From Bradyrhizobium tropiciagri (GTDB lineage Bacteria > Pseudomonadota > Alphaproteobacteria > Rhizobiales > Xanthobacteraceae): DNA of 64,000 nucleotides. The notes beneath the pieces are model-generated. The model worked only from the letters and a program-made list of their open reading frames with translations, had not been told where the DNA came from and did no database searches. The stretch spans positions 1-64,000 of the forward strand of contig NZ_LFLZ01000045.1 of the NCBI RefSeq assembly GCF_001189845.1. The letters run 5' to 3'. The position numbers and the translations under genes are program-made. The first letter of the stretch is position 1. Every line of letters starts with the position of its first letter. Positions 17,854-30,242 of this stretch are shown here, piece after piece.

Positions 17854-20744
17854 TTACTCCGCGGCTTCCACGACAGGCGCGATGCGGCGGGAGTTGCGTG
17901 CCTGTTCGTCATAGGCCTTCTGCCAGTCGGACGGACCGTTCGACGGCGAGATCTGCACGGCAGTGACCTTGTACTCCGGACAGTTGGTCGCCCAGTCCGA
18001 GAAGTCGGTCGTGATGACGTTGGCCTGGGTGTCGGGATGGTGGAACGTGGTGTAGACCACGCCCGGTGCCACGCGGTCGGTGATCTCGGCGCGCAGCGTG
18101 GTCTCGCCGGCACGGCTCGCCAGCCGCACCCAGTCGCCGTCGCGCACGCCGCGCTGCTCGGCGTCGTGTGGATGAATCTCGAGCCGGTCCTCGGCGTGCC
18201 ACACAACGTTCTCGGTGCGGCGGGTCTGCGCACCGACATTGTACTGGCTGAGAATGCGCCCCGTCGTGAGCAGCAGCGGGTAGCGCGGGCCGGTGCGTTC
18301 GTCGGTCGCGATATATTCGGTGAGGATGAACTTGCCCTTGCCGCGCACGAAGCCGCCGATATGCATCACCGGCGTGCCTTCCGGCGCCTTCTCGTTGCAG
18401 GGCCACTGCACGGAGCCGAGTTCGTCGAGCTTGGCGTAGGAGACGCCCGCGAAGGTCGGCGTCAGCGCGGCGATCTCGTCCATGATCTCGGACGGATGGC
18501 TGTATTTCATTTCGAAGCCCATCGCTTTGCCAAGCATGATCGTCACTTCCCAGTCGGCATAGCCGTTGAGCGGCGTCATCACCTTGCGGACGCGCTGGAT
18601 GCGGCGTTCGGCATTGGTGAAGGTACCGTCTTTCTCGAGGAAGGTCGAGCCGGGCAGGAAGACGTGGGCGTAGTTCGCGGTCTCGTTCAGGAAGAGGTCA
18701 TGGACGATGACGCATTCCATCGCCGACAGCGCCGCCACCACGTGCTTGGTGTTCGGGTCGGACTGCAGGATGTCCTCGCCCTGCACGTAGAGCCCCATGA
18801 AGGAGCCCTCGATCGCGGCATCGAACATGTTGGGGATGCGCAGGCCCGGCTCGTTGTTGAGCTTGACGTTCCACATCGCCTCGAACTGCTCGCGCACCGC
18901 GTCGCCCGCGATGTGGCGGTAGCCCGGCAGCTCGTGCGGGAATGAGCCCATGTCGCAGGAACCCTGCACGTTGTTCTGGCCGCGCAGCGGGTTCACGCCG
19001 ACGCCGGGCCGGCCGATATTGCCGGTCACCATCGCGAGGTTGGCGATCGCGATCACCGTGGTCGAGCCCTGGCTGTGCTCGGTGACGCCAAGCCCGTAAT
19101 AGATCGCGCCGCTGCCGCCGGTGGCATAGATCCGCGCCGCCTCGCGCAGCGCCTTCGGATCGACGCCGGTCATGATCGCGGTCGCTCCGGGCTGTGCTTG
19201 TCCTGGGCGACGAAGGCGGCCCAGTCCTCGAATTCGCTCCAGTCGCAGCGCTCGCGAACGAAGGCCTCGTCGGCCAGCCCCTCGGTGACGATGACGTGGG
19301 CCAGCGCGGTGAGCACGGCGACGTTGGTGCCGGGCATCAGCGGCAGATGCAGCGCCTTCACATGCGGCGATTCCACCATCTCGGTGCGGCGCGGATCGAT
19401 CACGATCAGCTTGGCGCCCTGGCGCAGCCGCTTCTTCAGCCGCGAGGCGAACACCGGATGGGCCGAGGCCGGATTGGCGCCGATGATCAGCACGACGTCG
19501 GTGTCCTCCACCGAGTCGAAATCCTGGGTGCCGGCCGAGGTCCCGTAGGTCTGTGACAGGCCGTAGCCGGTCGGCGAATGGCAGACGCGGGCGCAGGTGT
19601 CGACATTGTTGTTGCCGAAGCCGGCGCGGATCAGCTTCTGCACCAGGTAGGTTTCTTCATTGGTGCAACGCGACGAGGTGATGCCGCCGACCGCGTCGCG
19701 GCCGTATTTCTGCTGGATGCCCTTGAACTTCGCGGCGGCGAAATTCAGCGCCTCGTCCCACGACACTTCCTGCCAGGGATCCTCGATCCGTTCGCGGATC
19801 ATCGGTTTCAGGATGCGCTCCTTGTGGGTGGTGTAGCCCCAGGCGAAGCGGCCCTTGACGCAGGAGTGGCCGCGATTGGCCTTGCCGTCCTTCCACGGCA
19901 CCATGCGCACCACTTCCTCGCCGCGCATCTCGGCCTTGAAGGCGCAGCCGACGCCGCAATAGGCGCAGGTGGTGACGACCGAGTGCTCGGGCTGGCCGAT
20001 CTCGATCACGGATTTCTCGGTCAGCGTCGCGGTCGGGCAGGCCTGCACGCAGGCGCCGCAGGAGACGCATTCGGAGCCGAGGAAGCTCTCGTTCATGCCG
20101 GGCGAGACGCGGCTGTCGAAGCCGCGGCCGGAAATCGTCAGCGCGAAGGTGCCTTGCACCTCCTCGCAGGCGCGGACGCAGCGCGAGCAGACGATGCACT
20201 TTGAGGGATCGTAGGTGAAGTACGGATTGGACTCGTCCTTCGGCATCCAGTTGTCGTTTTCGCAGCCGTGCGCCGAATTCTTAGAAGACTTGGCGAAGAC
20301 ATGGTTCTCGCCCTCATAGCCGTAGCGCACGTCGCGCAGGCCGACCGCGCCCGCCATGTCCTGCAATTCGCAGTCGCCGTTCGCGGCACAGGTCAGGCAG
20401 TCCAGCGGATGGTCGGAGATGTAGAGCTCCATCACGCCCTTGCGCAGCTTCTTCAGCCGCTCGCTCTGGGTGTGCACCACGAGGCCGGGCATGACCGGCG
20501 TGGTGCAGGAGGCCGGCGTGCCGGCGCGGCCCTCGATCTCGACGAGGCAGAGCCGGCAGGAGCCGAAGGCGTCAACCATGTCGGTCGCGCAGAGCTTTGG
20601 AATCTGGGTGCCGGCTTCCATCGCCGCGCGCATGATCGAGGTGCCCTCGGGCACGGTGATCTGATTGCCGTCGATGGTCAGCGTGACCATCGACTCGGAT
20701 TTGGATTTGGGCGTGCCGAAATCGGTTTCCTGGATCAGCGACAT
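17854..20744 (-). CDS. fdsA: NAD-dependent formate dehydrogenase alpha subunit, split by a one-base deletion
   Basis: The catalytic subunit (963 residues when repaired), oxidising formate to CO2. In order it has a 2Fe-2S ferredoxin domain ('AFGSCRLCLVEIEG'), the NuoG-type His-Cys cluster ('HPLDCLTCAANGDCELQ'), two 4Fe-4S motifs ('CIVCSRCVRACEE', 'CVSCGACVQACPT'), and the molybdopterin domain with 'CAYCGVGCAFK' and the Mo-ligating Cys in 'CARVCHSPTGYGL'. Frame one ends after 'AQDKHSPE'; frame two resumes 'MTGVDPKALREAARI'. Adding one base at about 19185 yields 'SPEATAIMTGVD'. Ribosome site AAGGAAA precedes the ATG at 20744, 13 bases after fdsB. All visible cofactor residues are intact, so the gene is probably functional in the organism. 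Confidence 0.92.
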
Positions 20745-20757
20745 CGTGATTTCCTTG

Positions 20758-22314
20758 CTATTCCGCGGCCTGCAGCCGGGCCGGTGCGGGACCGAAATCT
20801 TCCCGGAAGTGCTTCAATGCGCTCATCACGGGGTAGGGCGTGAAGCCGCCGAGTGCACACAGCGAGCCGAATTTCATGGTGTTGCAGAGGTCTTCGATCA
20901 CGGCGAGGTTCTCGGCGACGCGCTCGCCGTTGATGATCCTGTTTATGGTCTCGACGCCGCGGGTCGAGCCGATCCGGCACGGCGTGCACTTGCCGCAGGA
21001 TTCGATCGCGCAGAACTCCATCGCGAAGCGCGCCTGCTTGACCATGTCGACGGTGTCGTCGAACACCACGATGCCGCCATGGCCGATCAGGCCGTCGCGC
21101 GCGGCAAACGCCTCATAGTCGAATGGCGTGTCGAACAGCGCGCGGGGGAAGTAGGCACCGAGCGGGCCACCGACCTGCACGGCGCGCACCTCGCGTCCAG
21201 TGAAAGTGCCGCCGCCGATCTCGTCGACGAGCTCGCCGAGCGTGACGCCGAACGCGGTCTCGAACAGCCCGCCATATCTGATGTTGCCGGCGAGCTGGAT
21301 CGGCATCGTGCCGCGCGAGCGGCCCATGCCGAAATCGGCGTAGGCCTTGGCGCCGTTGTCGAGGATGAACGGGATCGCCGCGAACGACAGCACGTTATTG
21401 ATCACGCTCGGCCGGCCGAACAGGCCCTTGTGCGCCGGCAGCGGCGGCTTGGCGCGCACGATACCGCGGCGGCCCTCGAGGCTTTCCAGCAGCGAGGTCT
21501 CTTCGCCGCAGACATAGGCGCCGGCGCCGACCCGCACCTCGAGATCGAACTCATGCGCGGAGCCGCCGATCCGCTTGCCGAGCAAGCCGGCGCGCCGGGC
21601 GGCCACGATCGCTGCGTTCATCGCCTCGACCGCGTGCGGATATTCCGAGCGGATGTAGATGTAGCCCTTGGTGGCGCCGACCGTGATACCCGCGATCGTC
21701 ATGCCCTCGATCACGACAAAGGGGTCGCCTTCCATGATCATGCGGTCGGCGAAGGTGCCGCTGTCGCCCTCGTCGGCGTTGCAGACGATGTATTTGCGGT
21801 CGGCGCTGGCCTGCGCCACAGTCTTCCACTTGATACCGGTCGGGAAGCCGGCGCCGCCGCGACCGCGCAGGCCGGACGCGGTGACGTCGGCAAGAATCTG
21901 GTCGGAGGTCAGCGTCAGCGCCCGCTCCAGGCCCCGGTAGCCGCCATGGGCGCGGTAGTCGTCGACCGAGCGCGGATCGATCACGCCGCAGCGGGCGAAG
22001 GTCAACCGGGTCTGGCGCTTCAGCCAGGGAATCTCGTCCGTGACACCAAGCCGCAGGGCATGCTGGCCGTTGCCGGCCATCGCATCGAGCAGGGAGGGAA
22101 CGTCGCCCGGCGTCACCGGGCCGAACGCGACACGGCCTTGCGCGGTCGAAAGCTCGACCATCGGCTCAAGCCAGCACAGCCCGCGCGAGCCGGTCCTGAC
22201 GATCTCGATTGCTGCACCACGCGCTGCCGCGGCCTGCGCGAAGGCGAGGGCGACGTCGTCGGCGCCGACGCCGACGGCCGCGGCATCGCGGGGAACGAAG
22301 ATCCGCATCGTCAT
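20758..22314 (-). CDS. fdsB: NAD-dependent formate dehydrogenase beta subunit
   Basis: A 518-residue NuoF-like flavoprotein that passes electrons from FdsA to NAD+. The N-terminal 110 residues are thioredoxin-like. Then come the FMN/NAD site 'GLRGRGGAGFPTGIKW', 'NADEGDSGTFADRMIMEG', 'GAGAYVCGEETSLLESLEG', and the 4Fe-4S motif 'ESCGKCTPCRIGSTRG' near residue 420. The ATG overlaps the fdsG stop in an ATGA. Length and order match FdsB of Cupriavidus and Rhodobacter. Confidence 0.95.
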   Translation of the reverse strand: MTMRIFVPRDAAAVGVGADDVALAFAQAAAARGAAIEIVRTGSRGLCWLEPMVELSTAQGRVAFGPVTPGDVPSLLDAMAGNGQHALRLGVTDEIPWLKRQTRLTFARCGVIDPRSVDDYRAHGGYRGLERALTLTSDQILADVTASGLRGRGGAGFPTGIKWKTVAQASADRKYIVCNADEGDSGTFADRMIMEGDPFVVIEGMTIAGITVGATKGYIYIRSEYPHAVEAMNAAIVAARRAGLLGKRIGGSAHEFDLEVRVGAGAYVCGEETSLLESLEGRRGIVRAKPPLPAHKGLFGRPSVINNVLSFAAIPFILDNGAKAYADFGMGRSRGTMPIQLAGNIRYGGLFETAFGVTLGELVDEIGGGTFTGREVRAVQVGGPLGAYFPRALFDTPFDYEAFAARDGLIGHGGIVVFDDTVDMVKQARFAMEFCAIESCGKCTPCRIGSTRGVETINRIINGERVAENLAVIEDLCNTMKFGSLCALGGFTPYPVMSALKHFREDFGPAPARLQAAE

Positions 22315-22787
22315 CGCTGTGCCTCCGCGACCAGCGCATCGATCCGCGCTTCATCGAGCCGGCCGATCACGCGGCCATCCAGCATCGCCGACGGCGCGGT
22401 GGCGCAGAGCCCGAGGCAGTAGATCGGCTCCAGCGTGACGCGGTCGTCGGCGGTGGTATTGCCCAGGGAAACGCCGAGTTTTGCCTCCGCACGCGCCGCC
22501 AGCGCGTCGCCGCCGGCGGCCTGGCAGGCCTCCGCGCGGCAGAGCTTGAGGACGTGGCGTCCGGCGGGTGCTTTACGGAAGTCGTGGTAGAAGGTGAACA
22601 CACCGTGGACCTCGGCGCGCGACAGATTGAGCGCCTCCGCGACCATCGGGATCGCCGGCTCCGGCACATAGCCGAAGGCCTCCTGCAGCGCATGCAAGAT
22701 CACCAGCGTGGCGCCTTCAAGCCCGGCATGCTCGGCGATGATTTCAGCGCCGCGCGCCGTGTCCCAAGGTTCGTATCCCACCGTCAT
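22311..22787 (-). CDS. fdsG: NAD-dependent formate dehydrogenase gamma subunit
   Basis: A 158-residue NuoE-like protein carrying one 2Fe-2S cluster. The four cluster Cys are in 'LCRAEACQAAGG' (two) and 'IYCLGLCATAPSAM' (two). The N-terminal helical part ('TLVILHALQEAFGYVPEPAIPMVAEALNLSRAEVHGVFTFY') is typical of NuoE/HoxE. It is the first gene of fdsGBA-fdhD-fdsD; its promoter should lie in the 257-base gap shared with the divergent LysR gene. Confidence 0.95.
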   Translation of the reverse strand: MTVGYEPWDTARGAEIIAEHAGLEGATLVILHALQEAFGYVPEPAIPMVAEALNLSRAEVHGVFTFYHDFRKAPAGRHVLKLCRAEACQAAGGDALAARAEAKLGVSLGNTTADDRVTLEPIYCLGLCATAPSAMLDGRVIGRLDEARIDALVAEAQR

Positions 22788-22877
22788 CCGCGCTTCTCAC
22801 GATCCATTTTTTGCTGCGCGCATCAGAGTTGGAATCGTTCGAAACATCAATAAAGCTGTCTCATGCGGCGATTGCGA

Positions 22878-22895
22878 AACGCGATTAATAGCGTT
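22878..22895. promoter_or_regulatory. Candidate LysR-type operator between fdsG and its regulator
   Basis: AACGC-gattaata-GCGTT is a small inverted repeat with an AT-rich centre, in the divergent promoter region where a LysR-type site would be expected. The arms are only five bases, so this may be chance. Confidence 0.3.
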
Positions 22896-23044
22896 GCCGA
22901 ATGGGTCGATCCGGGATCGCAATAATGTTCTGGAATCACGTACTTCCGGGGCGCTTTGGATTTCGGGATCGCACCCTGATCGTGCTACCTATGGCCGCGT
23001 CGGGCAGCCATCTGGGGCACCGTTTTTCCGAGGGGGTTTGAACC

Positions 23045-23941
23045 TTGATCGACAAGCTGGAACTTCTGCTGGCGCTGGCCAAGGAGCGGCATTTTGGCCG
23101 GGCTGCGGAGGCCTGCGGCGTCACCCAGCCCACCATGTCGACCAGCCTCAAGCAGCTTGAGGAGATCCTCGGCGTCATGCTGGTGCAGCGCGGATCGCGC
23201 TTCCAGGGCTTCACGCCGGAGGGCGAACGGACGCTGGATTGGGCGCGGCGCATCGTCGGCGATGCGCGGGCGATGAAGCAGGAGATCAACAGCCTCAAGG
23301 ACAAGCTGTCCGGCGAGATCCGGATCGCGGCGATCCCGACCGCGCTCGGCATGGTGGCCTCGCTGACCACGCCGTTCCGCGCGCGGCATCCCGATGTGCG
23401 TTTCCGCATCCAGTCGTGCACGTCCGCCGACGTGCTCGGTCTGCTCGAAAATCTCGAGGTCGATGCCGGGCTGACCTATATCGAGAACGAACCGATCGGC
23501 AAGGTCCGCACCATCCCGCTCTACAATGAGAGCTATCGTCTGCTGACGGCGCCGGATGCGATGTTCGGCGATCGCAAGCAGGTGACGTGGAAGGAAGTCG
23601 GCACCGTGCCGCTCTGCCTGCTCACGCCCGACATGCAGAACCGCCGCATCATCGATCGCGCGCTGACCTCCGTCGGCGCCGAGGCGACGCCGACGCTGAC
23701 CTCGAACTCGCTGCTCGTGCTCTACACCCATGTGAAGACCGGGCGCTGGGCCAGCGTGATGCCGGCCAAGCTCGCCGAGACGCTGGGCCTTGCCGATGCC
23801 GTCCGCAGCATTCCAATCGTCGATCCGGTGGTGGACTACAGCATCGGGCTCGTGATCCCGCAGCGCGATCCGATGACGCCGTTGATCGCAGCCCTGGTGC
23901 AGGTCGCGCGCGAGGTGGCGCCGACGCTGGAGCCGGCGTAG
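23045..23941 (+). CDS. LysR-family regulator, probable activator of the fds operon
   Basis: A 298-residue LysR-type transcriptional regulator. The N-terminal helix-turn-helix is 'FGRAAEACGVTQPTMSTSLKQLEEILGVMLVQRG', followed by the linker helix and a periplasmic-binding-protein-like effector domain ('GEIRIAAIPTALGMVASLT', 'LENLEVDAGLTYI'). The start is a TTG with GAGGGGG about 12 bases upstream. It is divergent from fdsG, the arrangement seen for FdsR in other bacteria, so formate sensing is the likely role; the ligand is inferred from position only. Confidence 0.85.
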   Translation: MIDKLELLLALAKERHFGRAAEACGVTQPTMSTSLKQLEEILGVMLVQRGSRFQGFTPEGERTLDWARRIVGDARAMKQEINSLKDKLSGEIRIAAIPTALGMVASLTTPFRARHPDVRFRIQSCTSADVLGLLENLEVDAGLTYIENEPIGKVRTIPLYNESYRLLTAPDAMFGDRKQVTWKEVGTVPLCLLTPDMQNRRIIDRALTSVGAEATPTLTSNSLLVLYTHVKTGRWASVMPAKLAETLGLADAVRSIPIVDPVVDYSIGLVIPQRDPMTPLIAALVQVAREVAPTLEPA

Positions 23942-24084
23942 CGCGCGGCAATCAGCCGAGCTCTTTCACGACGGTTCCCGCTTCAGGCGCGCCGGGCCAG
24001 GCGCTGAACGCAATCTTCTGCTTCACGCAGCAATCGTGGAACTCACGGACGGTTGAACGGTTTCATTGCGGCGTCCCGATTAGC

Positions 24085-24093
24085 CAGCAGGAG
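24085..24093 (+). promoter_or_regulatory. Ribosome binding site of opgG
   Basis: AGCAGGAG five bases before a TTG. It supports this TTG as the true start of opgG. Confidence 0.7.
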
Positions 24094-24098
24094 CCGCT

Positions 24099-25613
24099 TT
24101 GAATCGCCGCCAGTTACTCCACGGATCGGCCGTGTTGCCGACATTATTGCTGTTGCCGCAGCGAGACGCCGCAGCCGCTGGGAACAATTCGGACGCACCT
24201 TTCGATCCGTCGATGGTGAGGGACCTCGCCCGCAACCTCGCAGCCAAGTCGTTCGAGGCGCCGGACGAGAAGCTGCCGAATGGCCTGACCGACCTGAATT
24301 ACGACCAGTACCGCTCGATCCGCTTCGTGCCCGACCGCGCGCTGTGGCGCGGCCAGAAGCTGCCGTTCGAGGCCCAGTTCTTCCATCGCGGCTTCTTCTA
24401 CAAGAACAAGGTCCAGATCTTCGAGGTCGCGGACGGCAAGGTCAGCGAAGTCAAATACAGCAAGGACATGTTTTCGTTCGGTGAGACCGTCCCTCCGTTC
24501 ACCGAGACCGACCTCGGTTTTGCCGGATTTCGGATCCACGCGCCGATCAACAAGCCGGATTATTACGACGAGGTCTGCGTCTTCCTCGGCGCAAGTTATT
24601 TCCGCGCCGTCGCCAAGGACGAGACCTACGGCCTGTCGGCGCGCGGCCTGTCGATCGACACCGGCGAGGCGAAGGGCGAGGAGTTTCCGTTCTTCAAGGC
24701 GTTCTGGCTCGAGCGTCCCGTGCCCAACGCGACCTCGCTGGTCATTCACGCCTTGCTCGACAGCAAGAGTTGTGCGGCGAGCTACCGGTTCACGATCAGA
24801 CCCGGGAAGACCACGGTGTTCGATGTCGAGGCATCGGTCTATCCGCGGGCCGATCTGGAGCATGCCGGGCTCGCGCCGATGACGAGCATGTTCTTCTTCG
24901 GGCCCAACGATCGCAACGAGGTCGATGACTTCCGGCCGTCGGTGCATGATTCCGACGGGCTTGCGATCTACAACGGCAAGGGCGAGGCCCTGTGGCGTCC
25001 GCTGAGCAATCCGCGCGATCTCCAGATCAGCACCTTCCAGGACATCAATCCGCACGGCTTCGGCCTGATGCAGCGGGAGAAGAACTTCTTCGCCTATCAG
25101 GACATCGAGTCGCGCTTCGAGAAGCGTCCGAGCCTGTGGGTCGAGCCGATCGGCGACTGGGGCGAAGGCGCGGTCATCCTGTTCGAGATTCCGACCAAGG
25201 AGGAGATCCACGACAACATCGCCGCGTTCTGGCGGCCGAAGGCGCCGCTCAAGGCCAAGAGCGAGACCAATCTGACCTATCGGCTGCATTGGGGGCCCGA
25301 CGCGCCGAAGCCGCACTCGCTCGCGCGGGTCACACGCACCGGCATCGGCGCGCATGGCGAGAACAGCAAGCTGTTCGTGCTCGACCTGTTCGGTGACAAT
25401 CTGAAAGGGATCGATCCGAGCGCCATCAAGGGTGTCGTCTCGGCCGAGAAGGCCGAGATCACCAACATCGTGACGCAGCCGAACCCGAACACGGGTGGAT
25501 GGCGGCTCAGCTTCCAGTGTGCCGTCAAGAAGGATCCGATCGAGCTGCGCGCGCATCTGGCGCAGGACGACAAGCCACTTTCGGAGATCTGGGTTTATCG
25601 ATGGGCGCCATAG
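24099..25613 (+). CDS. opgG: Periplasmic glucan biosynthesis protein OpgG/OpgD family
   Basis: A 504-residue exported protein of osmoregulated periplasmic glucan synthesis. The N-terminus 'MNRRQLLHGSAVLPTLLLLP' is a twin-arginine-type signal, as in OpgD rather than the Sec signal of E. coli OpgG. The mature part has family features such as 'PNGLTDLNYDQYRSIRF', 'FEAQFFHRGFFYKN', 'GASYFRAVAKDETYGLSARGLSIDTG' and 'YQDIESRFEKRPSLWVEP'. The protein acts on the nascent glucan backbone. It overlaps opgH by 13 bases, so the two are coexpressed. Confidence 0.92.
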   Translation: MNRRQLLHGSAVLPTLLLLPQRDAAAAGNNSDAPFDPSMVRDLARNLAAKSFEAPDEKLPNGLTDLNYDQYRSIRFVPDRALWRGQKLPFEAQFFHRGFFYKNKVQIFEVADGKVSEVKYSKDMFSFGETVPPFTETDLGFAGFRIHAPINKPDYYDEVCVFLGASYFRAVAKDETYGLSARGLSIDTGEAKGEEFPFFKAFWLERPVPNATSLVIHALLDSKSCAASYRFTIRPGKTTVFDVEASVYPRADLEHAGLAPMTSMFFFGPNDRNEVDDFRPSVHDSDGLAIYNGKGEALWRPLSNPRDLQISTFQDINPHGFGLMQREKNFFAYQDIESRFEKRPSLWVEPIGDWGEGAVILFEIPTKEEIHDNIAAFWRPKAPLKAKSETNLTYRLHWGPDAPKPHSLARVTRTGIGAHGENSKLFVLDLFGDNLKGIDPSAIKGVVSAEKAEITNIVTQPNPNTGGWRLSFQCAVKKDPIELRAHLAQDDKPLSEIWVYRWAP

Positions 25614-27721
25614 TCACGTCGCCTCATGCCGTCATCGCGCCAGCGGCCGACGGCTTCCTGCCGCAAGAGAGCCCGCTTGCGATGTCGGCGGCCGATCTCG
25701 GCGAGCCGCCGCGCGCGGTGAGCAAGCCGGTGTCGGTCGGTGCCGGCATGTTCATGCGTCGCGCGTTCATTCTGGTGCTGACGGCGGCGTTGACCGGCGC
25801 CGGCGCCTACGAGATGTACATGGTGGTCCAGGTCGGTGGCGTGACGATCATGGAATGGATGGTGCTGGTGCTGTTCGTGGCGCTGCTCGCCTGGATCGCG
25901 TTTTCGTTCGCTTCGGCGCTGGCCGGCTTCTTCGTTCTGCTTCGGCGCAAGGGCAATGCCTTGCCGATCCGCGTCGATGGTCCGCTGCCGCAGCTCGCGA
26001 GCCGGACCGCTGTGCTGCTGCCGACCTATAACGAGAATCCGCATCAATTGATGGCACGCCTGCGCGCCATCTATGAATCCATCGGGGCCACCGGACAGGC
26101 CGAGCGCTTCGACTGGTTCGTGCTCAGCGACACGCGCGATCCCGATATCTGGATCGCCGAGGAACAGGCGTTCCTGGCGCTCAGCGATGCCTGCGGCGGC
26201 GGACGGCTCTACTACCGGCATCGCGCCGACAACACCGCGCGGAAGTCCGGCAATGTCGGCGAGTGGATCACGCGGTTCGGCGGCGCCTACCAGTTCATGA
26301 TCGTGCTCGACGCCGACAGCCTGATGTCGGGCGACACCATGGTGCGGATGGTTCACGCCATGGAGACCAACCCCCAGGCGGCGCTGCTGCAGACGCTGCC
26401 CGTCATCGTCAATGCGCGCAGCCTGTTCAGCCGCCTGCAACAGTTTGCCGGCCGGCTGTACGGGCCGATGGTCGCGGCCGGTGTGGCGTGGTGGCACGGT
26501 TCCGAAGGCAATTACTGGGGACACAATGCCATCATCAGGATCCAGGCATTTGCGGAGCAGGCGGGTCTGCCTGAACTCTCCGGACGCAAGCCGTTCGGCG
26601 GCCATATCCTGAGCCACGATTTCGTCGAGGCGGCGCTGATGCGGCGCGCCGGCTGGGGCATCTACATGGCGCCGACGCTCGGCGGCAGTTTCGAGGAGGT
26701 GCCGCCGTCGCTCTTGGATTTCGCCGCGCGCGACCGGCGCTGGTGCCAGGGCAATCTGCAGCATCTCGCCGTGCTGACCACGCGCCGCCTGCACTGGATC
26801 TCGCGGCTGCATTTCATGGCCGGGATCGGTTCCTACATCACCGCGCCGATGTGGCTGTCGTTCCTGCTGCTCGGAATCCTGATCTCGTTGCAGGCGCGCT
26901 TCATTCGCCCGGAGTATTTTCCGAAGGGCTTCGCGCTGTTCCCGAACTGGCCGGCGCAGGATCCCGTGCTCGCAGCCTGGGTGTTCGGCCTCACCATGGC
27001 GCTGCTGATCGTGCCGAAGCTGCTCGGCTTCATCCTGTTGCTGACGCGCTCGGACATGCGCCGGCAATTCGGCGGCGGCTTTCGGACCTTTACCGGTGTC
27101 ATCGCCGAGGTGCTGATCTCGGCGATGATCGCGCCCGTGATGATGGTGTTCCAGTCGATCGCCGTCGTCGAGATCCTGCTTGGCCGTGACGCCGGCTGGC
27201 AGACGCAGCGGCGCGACGACGGCGCGGTCGAGCGCCGCGAACTCTATCGGAAATACGGCGTCCCGACCGCCTGCGGCGTCGCGATGGCGGCGAGCGCCTA
27301 TGCGGTGTCGTTGCCGCTGCTGCTGTGGATGTCGCCGGTGATCGTTGGCCTCTTGTTTGCGATCCCGATCGGAGCCTGGACGGCCAAGCCTGCGATGCGC
27401 GCGCTGTTCATGACGCCGGAGGAGAACGGACCACCGAGCGTGCTGGTTCGCGCCAACGAGCTGGCGTCGGCGCCCGCCCACGCATCGGCCCCGGCGCTCG
27501 CGGCGCTGCGGCAGGATGCCGGCCTGCGGCATCGTCATCTGTCGTCGCTTCCGCCGACGCGGCGCGGCGGTCCGGGCGAGATCGATCTTCACCGCGCGGT
27601 GGCACGCGCACGGATCGAAGCAAGCGACAGCTTCGACGAGGCGGTCGGTCATCTGACGCCGCGCGAGACGCTCGCCGTTCTCGGCGATGCGGCGCTGCTG
27701 GAAGAGGCACTCGCGAAGTAG
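25601..27721 (+). CDS. opgH: Glucan glucosyltransferase OpgH
   Basis: A 706-residue inner-membrane GT2 glycosyltransferase that makes and exports the glucan backbone from UDP-glucose. Helices at about residues 50-75 and 85-110 precede the catalytic domain: 'TAVLLPTYNE', the DxD-type 'FMIVLDADSLMSG', 'SHDFVEAALMRRAGW', and the acceptor motif RWCQGN ('RDRRWCQGNLQHL', equivalent of Q/RxxRW). Several C-terminal helices form the export part. The ATG at 25601 inside the end of opgG gives the family N-terminus; a longer upstream frame is a shadow of opgG. Confidence 0.95.
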   Translation: MGAIVTSPHAVIAPAADGFLPQESPLAMSAADLGEPPRAVSKPVSVGAGMFMRRAFILVLTAALTGAGAYEMYMVVQVGGVTIMEWMVLVLFVALLAWIAFSFASALAGFFVLLRRKGNALPIRVDGPLPQLASRTAVLLPTYNENPHQLMARLRAIYESIGATGQAERFDWFVLSDTRDPDIWIAEEQAFLALSDACGGGRLYYRHRADNTARKSGNVGEWITRFGGAYQFMIVLDADSLMSGDTMVRMVHAMETNPQAALLQTLPVIVNARSLFSRLQQFAGRLYGPMVAAGVAWWHGSEGNYWGHNAIIRIQAFAEQAGLPELSGRKPFGGHILSHDFVEAALMRRAGWGIYMAPTLGGSFEEVPPSLLDFAARDRRWCQGNLQHLAVLTTRRLHWISRLHFMAGIGSYITAPMWLSFLLLGILISLQARFIRPEYFPKGFALFPNWPAQDPVLAAWVFGLTMALLIVPKLLGFILLLTRSDMRRQFGGGFRTFTGVIAEVLISAMIAPVMMVFQSIAVVEILLGRDAGWQTQRRDDGAVERRELYRKYGVPTACGVAMAASAYAVSLPLLLWMSPVIVGLLFAIPIGAWTAKPAMRALFMTPEENGPPSVLVRANELASAPAHASAPALAALRQDAGLRHRHLSSLPPTRRGGPGEIDLHRAVARARIEASDSFDEAVGHLTPRETLAVLGDAALLEEALAK

Positions 27722-27728
27722 CTGGGGC

Positions 27729-30050
<2,322 letters not shown>

Positions 30051-30242
30051 GCCTTAGACCCCCGCTCTAAGCTGATTTTTACCCGGCTCGGATGCTCCCC
30101 ACGATGCATCCGAATCATGATCATTTGAATCCAGATTTCCGGGGCTGTCGAGAGTCAACGATTCGTTAATGCGAAATAATTCTTGTCAAAAGCAGAATCG
30201 GGTTGCGCAAAGCGAGTCCGAAAGGAGAACGGCTCCGTAGAA

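Noticed and set aside
20665..22422. 585-residue plus-strand open frame
   Set aside because: It is antisense to fdsB and fdsG, has biased Arg/Ala/His-rich composition typical of GC-rich shadow frames, and matches no family.
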